From positions 1 through 17,500 of the forward strand of contig JAILRX010000277.1 in assembly GCA_024697985.1 (NCBI GenBank): 17,500 nucleotides of DNA. Reading direction: 5' to 3'. Both the position numbers and the translations under genes were made by a program. The stretch is from Treponemataceae bacterium (GTDB taxonomy: Bacteria > Spirochaetota > Spirochaetia > Treponematales > Treponemataceae). Under the pieces are notes generated by a model. It searched no databases and was not told the DNA's origin. It saw only the letters and a list, made by a program, of their open reading frames with translations. Shown piece by piece: positions 14,022 to 17,500 of this stretch. The first letter of the stretch is position 1; every line of letters starts with the position of its first letter.

Positions 14022-15242
14022 ATGACAGTCGTAACTCAGAATATGATTTTTGGCGGATATTGCGTTTCTCAAAATGATGAAGGTAAAAAAATCCTTGTAA
14101 AGGGAGCTTTGCCCGGTGAAACTGTTGAAGTTAAGGTTACTTCAAACAAAAAGGACTATGATGAGGCCCTCGTCGTTAACGTGATTAAAAGCAGCCCTTA
14201 CAGAACCGAGCCAAAATGTGCATATTACGGAACATGCGGAGGATGCAACCTTCAGTATGCTGATGATGAGTATCAGACTGAACTTAGAAAATCAATTCTT
14301 GTTAATGCCCTCGATCGAAACGGCATAAAGCTTTCTGACGATAAGATTGAGTGCGTGAGCGGTTCAAAATGGAATTACAGAAGCCGTTTCGTGCTTCATA
14401 ATGGCGGCCTGATGGAAAACGAAAGCAACCGTCCTGTAATTGTTCAGGAATGCCCTGTTGCAACTGCGGCTGTAAATGACGTGCTTCAAAATGCTGAACT
14501 TATGCAGAAGGCAAAAAATTTTGACAAGCTTCATATTTTTGAAGACAAAACCTCGGTGAATTATTGCGAGGCAGTCCTTAAGGAAAAAAATCAGAATAAA
14601 AAAATAATCGGAAATAAAAAAAAGAACGTAAAGACAGGCGGAAAAAGAAATATTTACGAGGGAACCAATTTTTCTTCATCAGTTCAGAGCCTTGCACAGA
14701 TTGAAGTCTGTGGAAACCGTATGAATTTTGATGTCCGGGGCTTTTTCCAGTCAAACCTTGAGATGCTTGAAAAAACTGGTGAAATCCTGAAAAAGAATTT
14801 TTACGGCGAAAATCTTCTGGACATCTATTCTGGGGGAGGCACCTTGTCCTTGATTTTGAAGGATAATTTTAAGAATTTTACGCTTGTCGAGCACAATCGT
14901 GACGCACTCACCTGTGCCGAAATCAACTTGAGCGGAATTTCGCACGAAAGTTACGGTCTAAGCGGTGCAAAATGGGTGGAACTTTATAAGTCACAGAAAA
15001 ATCCACTGGCTTACGACGCGCTAGTAATTGACCCTCCAAGAAGCGGGATGGAAAAAGAAGTTCTTTCCTGGATTTGTTCGAGCGAAATTCCGCGTATCCG
15101 CTCGATGAGCTGCGACCCGGTAACCCATTCGAGGGATTTGGCACGTCTGATTCAAAGCGGCTACACCTTGCAAAAGCTTTATTTATTGGATTTTTATCCG
15201 CAGACTTCGCACATCGAAAGTCTTGCAATCCTTGAAAAGTAG
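14022..15242 (+). CDS. TrmA/RlmD-family Fe-S 5-methyluridine methyltransferase
   Basis: SAM-dependent methyltransferase that makes m5U in rRNA or tRNA; RlmD/RlmCD/TrmA subtypes are not separable here. An N-terminal TRAM domain (about 1-55; GALPGETVEVKV) is followed by the [4Fe-4S] cysteines C66-x5-C72-x2-C75, with C144 (QECPVA) as the fourth. The central domain carries a Lys/Asn-rich insertion (about 187-212). The catalytic methyltransferase domain has GFFQSNLEMLE (240-250), SAM motif LLDIYSGGGTLSL (265-277), IDPPRSGM (336-343), the nucleophile C364 (SCDPVTHSRDL, usually SCNPATLARD) and the terminal Glu E399 (HIESLAIL). The 406-residue length is within the family range. The next gene follows after 2 nt, probably in the same transcript. 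Confidence 0.93.
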   Translation: MTVVTQNMIFGGYCVSQNDEGKKILVKGALPGETVEVKVTSNKKDYDEALVVNVIKSSPYRTEPKCAYYGTCGGCNLQYADDEYQTELRKSILVNALDRNGIKLSDDKIECVSGSKWNYRSRFVLHNGGLMENESNRPVIVQECPVATAAVNDVLQNAELMQKAKNFDKLHIFEDKTSVNYCEAVLKEKNQNKKIIGNKKKNVKTGGKRNIYEGTNFSSSVQSLAQIEVCGNRMNFDVRGFFQSNLEMLEKTGEILKKNFYGENLLDIYSGGGTLSLILKDNFKNFTLVEHNRDALTCAEINLSGISHESYGLSGAKWVELYKSQKNPLAYDALVIDPPRSGMEKEVLSWICSSEIPRIRSMSCDPVTHSRDLARLIQSGYTLQKLYLLDFYPQTSHIESLAILEK

Positions 15243-15244
15243 AT

Positions 15245-16864
15245 ATGAAAAAGCATTTCTTTTACCAAAAAACAATCTTTCTCGTTCCGCTGTTTGTTTG
15301 GCTCTTTGTATCATCTGCGATTTTTGCTCAGTCCTATTCATCAAATGTTGAAATACGATCCCTTCCGTCCCAGCCTGAATGGTATTGTGTTCTTCCAGGC
15401 TCCCCGATTTGTCCTTTGGAGCGAACTTCTTATGGAATTGCAACCGTAACGGACCAAAGATGCCTTGTGCTGGTCGATTGCTATAAAAAAAGCATATATA
15501 GGCAACGCAACCTCGACTACTCGTTCAAGTATCTTACGGTCGGTTTTTCGGATTTTCTTTTCGTGGTTGATGGCGAAAACAAGCTTCATGTTTATAACCC
15601 TACGGCAGTCGAACTTTTTGAAAAAGCCCTTTCGATTTCCCCTGTTCAGCCACCCGTTGTCGGAACGGACGGTTCATTGTTTTTCAGGGATGCAAGTTCA
15701 ATTTTGGTCTGCGACATGATGGGCAATCAAAAAAGGCTAATTAATCTTGATGACCAAAACACAAGCCTTCCTCTTATTGCCTTGGAAGACGGTTCTTTGA
15801 TTGCCGTTCAGAATTATGAAAGCGAAAATATGACAAAAATTGTCAGGTTTTCTACAAACCTTGACATCATTCAGGAAATAAAATATGACACTTTAATTTC
15901 CAGAATGTCATATTTTAAGGGCATTTTGTTCATGAAGCTAAGAAATGGTACCATCGAACAGTTAAAACTTGACAAAAATGTCATGATTAAAACAAAAGCG
16001 CCTTCAAAAATGCTTTCTGCCGTCATTTCAGCTGGTTTCGATTCGTCTTACATTCAGGGAAACGGAAATCCATATCTTTGTTTTTCTGAAAGTTCCATCC
16101 TCACTATCGAAAAAAACAATTCGATTCAAAGTCATTATGAATACGGCTTTTCTGAATTCGTTAAGGTTTCCTACTGTAATTCTTACCTGCTTGTTGCCTT
16201 CCAGAACTGGACCTTGAATGCCTATAAAATCAAAATTCCGATATCCGAGCAAAAGGTCAAGAATTCCATCCGTAAGGTCGATTATTCGACTTTTGCCGCT
16301 AATTTTTCAGGCGGTAAAAAGACAATCGAAACTCTTTTGAGCGAAGCTAAGACAAGTCCTGAAAAATGCGCCACAGATCCACTCAACCTTAAACTGATTG
16401 ATGAGTATGCATGGCAGCTACATCGGGAATATAACCAGAACTACACTCTTGAAAACCGGGATCTTTTGATTAAGACCGGAGAGGATGCACGTCATCTTTT
16501 GGAAGTTATTACCCTTTTGAACTTAAAACAGTACTCTTTCTTGTATTGTGATGTAATCAACTGCGACTCAAATTCCTTGAACGTGGCTCAGGCAATTCAA
16601 TTTGCGTCTGTCTTTGCCTACGATGAAGGCCTGATCATGAAATCAATCGAGCGCTACGTCCACGATTCAAAAAAGATGGCGGATCCTCTTTTGTGCTCTT
16701 CAATCTGCAACTTCGTTTACGAAAACTGCCGTGTCATGGGACTTCCTGTAATCATCAACCAGGGAAAAAAGCTGATGACATACATGCTTTCCGTTCAGAC
16801 CAATCAGAACGTAAGGACCAGTGCCCGTGCTACTATAGAAAAAATAATTGCATTGGAAATGTAA
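15245..16864 (+). CDS. Secreted beta-propeller-like protein of unknown function
   Basis: 539 residues with an N-terminal signal peptide (basic MKKH, hydrophobic 10-25, likely cut after A28 in IFAQS), so periplasmic or surface-exposed. Residues about 35-335 show repeated short beta-strand units with xxDGSLxxx, VDGENKLHVYNP and similar blades (YGIATVTDQRCLVLVDC, GTDGSLFFRDASSILVCD, LEDGSLIAVQN, ILFMKLRNGTIEQL). That suggests a WD40/PQQ-like propeller; I do not recognise a named family. Residues about 345-539 look alpha-helical with no membrane segment. It starts 2 nt after the methyltransferase stop with no Shine-Dalgarno, so translation probably depends on coupling. Its neighbour downstream is a P83/100-like protein, also exported. 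No enzymatic motif is visible. Confidence 0.75.
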   Translation: MKKHFFYQKTIFLVPLFVWLFVSSAIFAQSYSSNVEIRSLPSQPEWYCVLPGSPICPLERTSYGIATVTDQRCLVLVDCYKKSIYRQRNLDYSFKYLTVGFSDFLFVVDGENKLHVYNPTAVELFEKALSISPVQPPVVGTDGSLFFRDASSILVCDMMGNQKRLINLDDQNTSLPLIALEDGSLIAVQNYESENMTKIVRFSTNLDIIQEIKYDTLISRMSYFKGILFMKLRNGTIEQLKLDKNVMIKTKAPSKMLSAVISAGFDSSYIQGNGNPYLCFSESSILTIEKNNSIQSHYEYGFSEFVKVSYCNSYLLVAFQNWTLNAYKIKIPISEQKVKNSIRKVDYSTFAANFSGGKKTIETLLSEAKTSPEKCATDPLNLKLIDEYAWQLHREYNQNYTLENRDLLIKTGEDARHLLEVITLLNLKQYSFLYCDVINCDSNSLNVAQAIQFASVFAYDEGLIMKSIERYVHDSKKMADPLLCSSICNFVYENCRVMGLPVIINQGKKLMTYMLSVQTNQNVRTSARATIEKIIALEM

Positions 16865-16876
16865 CGAGATTATAAT
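16848..16876 (+). promoter_or_regulatory. Promoter of the P83/100-like gene, predicted leaderless
   Basis: A perfect TATAAT (16871-16876) lies just after the stop of the upstream gene, 6 nt (AGAGTC) before ATG 16883. TTGCAT (16848-16853) sits 17 bp upstream as a weak -35 inside the end of the preceding gene. No Shine-Dalgarno at usual spacing is present. Confidence 0.6.
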
Positions 16877-16882
16877 AGAGTC

Positions 16883-17500
16883 ATGAAGAAATTATTTTTT
16901 GTATTGGCTTTATCTTTATTTTCTGTCGGACTTTTTTCCCTCGAAGTAAGCAAGGGAGAACTTGAAAGCGCTACATCAACTGATGCGGACAAAATCGTTT
17001 TCAAAAACTACACGGGTCCTCTTTCAGTAATCCAATCACGAGATCAGATTTCTGGAATCGGTTCTTACATCGGTGGAAATGTTGGAAAAGACGTTTCCGT
17101 TCCCGGCACCTATTCCTATTCGCCAAAATATAAAATCGTTCATGCGGTAAGCGAGGACGAACAGGGAAAACTCGATGCGGACATCCTTCTTTTGAGCGCA
17201 AATGCCGGAGTTGACCACATCAACAACCTAAGGCTCATCATTTCTTCATACCTTTCAAGCGCCTATAAATATTCAAAAGCTGATGCAGATACACTTGCCG
17301 TCTTCATCACCGTGTACAATGCCGTTTATCGTGGCAACATGGATGTTTTCAATGCAAAGTACAAGGAAAACGTGACCTGGCATCTCGAAGCTGATAAGGT
17401 TGGTCTTTCGACAAATTACGAAGACTGGCCGGGAAAAACTCAGGTTGTAATCCCTCTTTCTGATATTGCAGGCGGATTAAGCACCATCGATACGACACTT
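16883..17500 (+). CDS. P83/100-family antigen homologue, cut by the right edge
   Basis: 206 codons, open at the window end. A signal peptide (MKKLFFVLALSLFSVGLFS) precedes the mature part, which matches the N-terminal domain of the spirochaetal P83/100 antigen known from Borrelia and T. pallidum. The matching stretches are FKNYTGPLSVIQSRDQISGIG (compare FVNYKGPYDSTNTYEQIVGIG), DHINNLRLIISSYLSSAY, ITVYNAVYRGNMDVFNAKY and LSTNYEDWPGKTQVVIPL (compare LSRVYSQWAGKTQIFIPL). The cellular role of the family is not established. It has its own promoter and follows the beta-propeller gene by 18 bp. The usual long coiled-coil middle part would lie outside the window. Confidence 0.88.
   Translation, partial: MKKLFFVLALSLFSVGLFSLEVSKGELESATSTDADKIVFKNYTGPLSVIQSRDQISGIGSYIGGNVGKDVSVPGTYSYSPKYKIVHAVSEDEQGKLDADILLLSANAGVDHINNLRLIISSYLSSAYKYSKADADTLAVFITVYNAVYRGNMDVFNAKYKENVTWHLEADKVGLSTNYEDWPGKTQVVIPLSDIAGGLSTIDTTL

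Overview
The window looks like a stretch of a Treponema (spirochaete) chromosome, probably a host-associated or rumen-type species rather than T. pallidum itself. The grounds are the complete rnfCDGEAB cluster of a very divergent type, a P83/100-family antigen gene (a family described from Borrelia and Treponema), an AT-rich composition, and a mixture of Shine-Dalgarno-led genes and genes that start almost directly behind a TATAAT box. The genus assignment is my inference from protein families; the species cannot be read from the sequence. I see no tRNA, rRNA, CRISPR array, insertion sequence or phage gene. No gene-free gap approaches 300 bases.

Minus strand, 10686 to 1. A promoter in the 76-bp divergent gap starts a long, tightly packed operon. 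It holds a DUF212/YuiD-like (divergent PAP2) membrane protein, an unrecognised 472-residue membrane protein, and then rnfC, rnfD, rnfG, rnfE, rnfA and rnfB, most overlapping or nearly touching. Next come a GH57-type protein and metG (methionyl-tRNA synthetase, running off the left edge). metG also has its own strong promoter.

Plus strand, 10708 to 12850. An RluA-type pseudouridine synthase with an odd GC-rich repeat linker overlaps by 4 bases a two-domain protein (P-loop NTPase plus Asp23/Gls24-like domain). pcnB (poly(A) polymerase/CCA-adding family) lies convergent to it on the minus strand, 13932 to 12856. Divergent from pcnB is a plus-strand group: a TrmA/RlmD-family Fe-S rRNA/tRNA uracil methyltransferase, a secreted beta-propeller-like protein of unknown function, and the start of a P83/100-family protein cut by the right edge.

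Two things stand out. First, the Rnf cluster keeps gene order, membrane architecture and the ferredoxin-type cysteine clusters, but several hallmark cofactor or substrate sites of the classical NADH:ferredoxin pump are not visible. These are the glycine-rich FMN/NADH region of RnfC, the intramembrane iron-binding cysteines of RnfA and RnfE, the N-terminal Fe-S domain of RnfB, and the usual flavinylation motif of RnfD. With the extra 472-residue membrane protein at the head of the cluster, this may be a reworked Rnf-derived redox machine. Second, the genes at the head of several transcription units carry TATAAT/TATAGT only 6-8 nt before ATG and have no Shine-Dalgarno, while operon-internal genes mostly have clear ones. 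That predicts leaderless mRNAs as a regular feature here.
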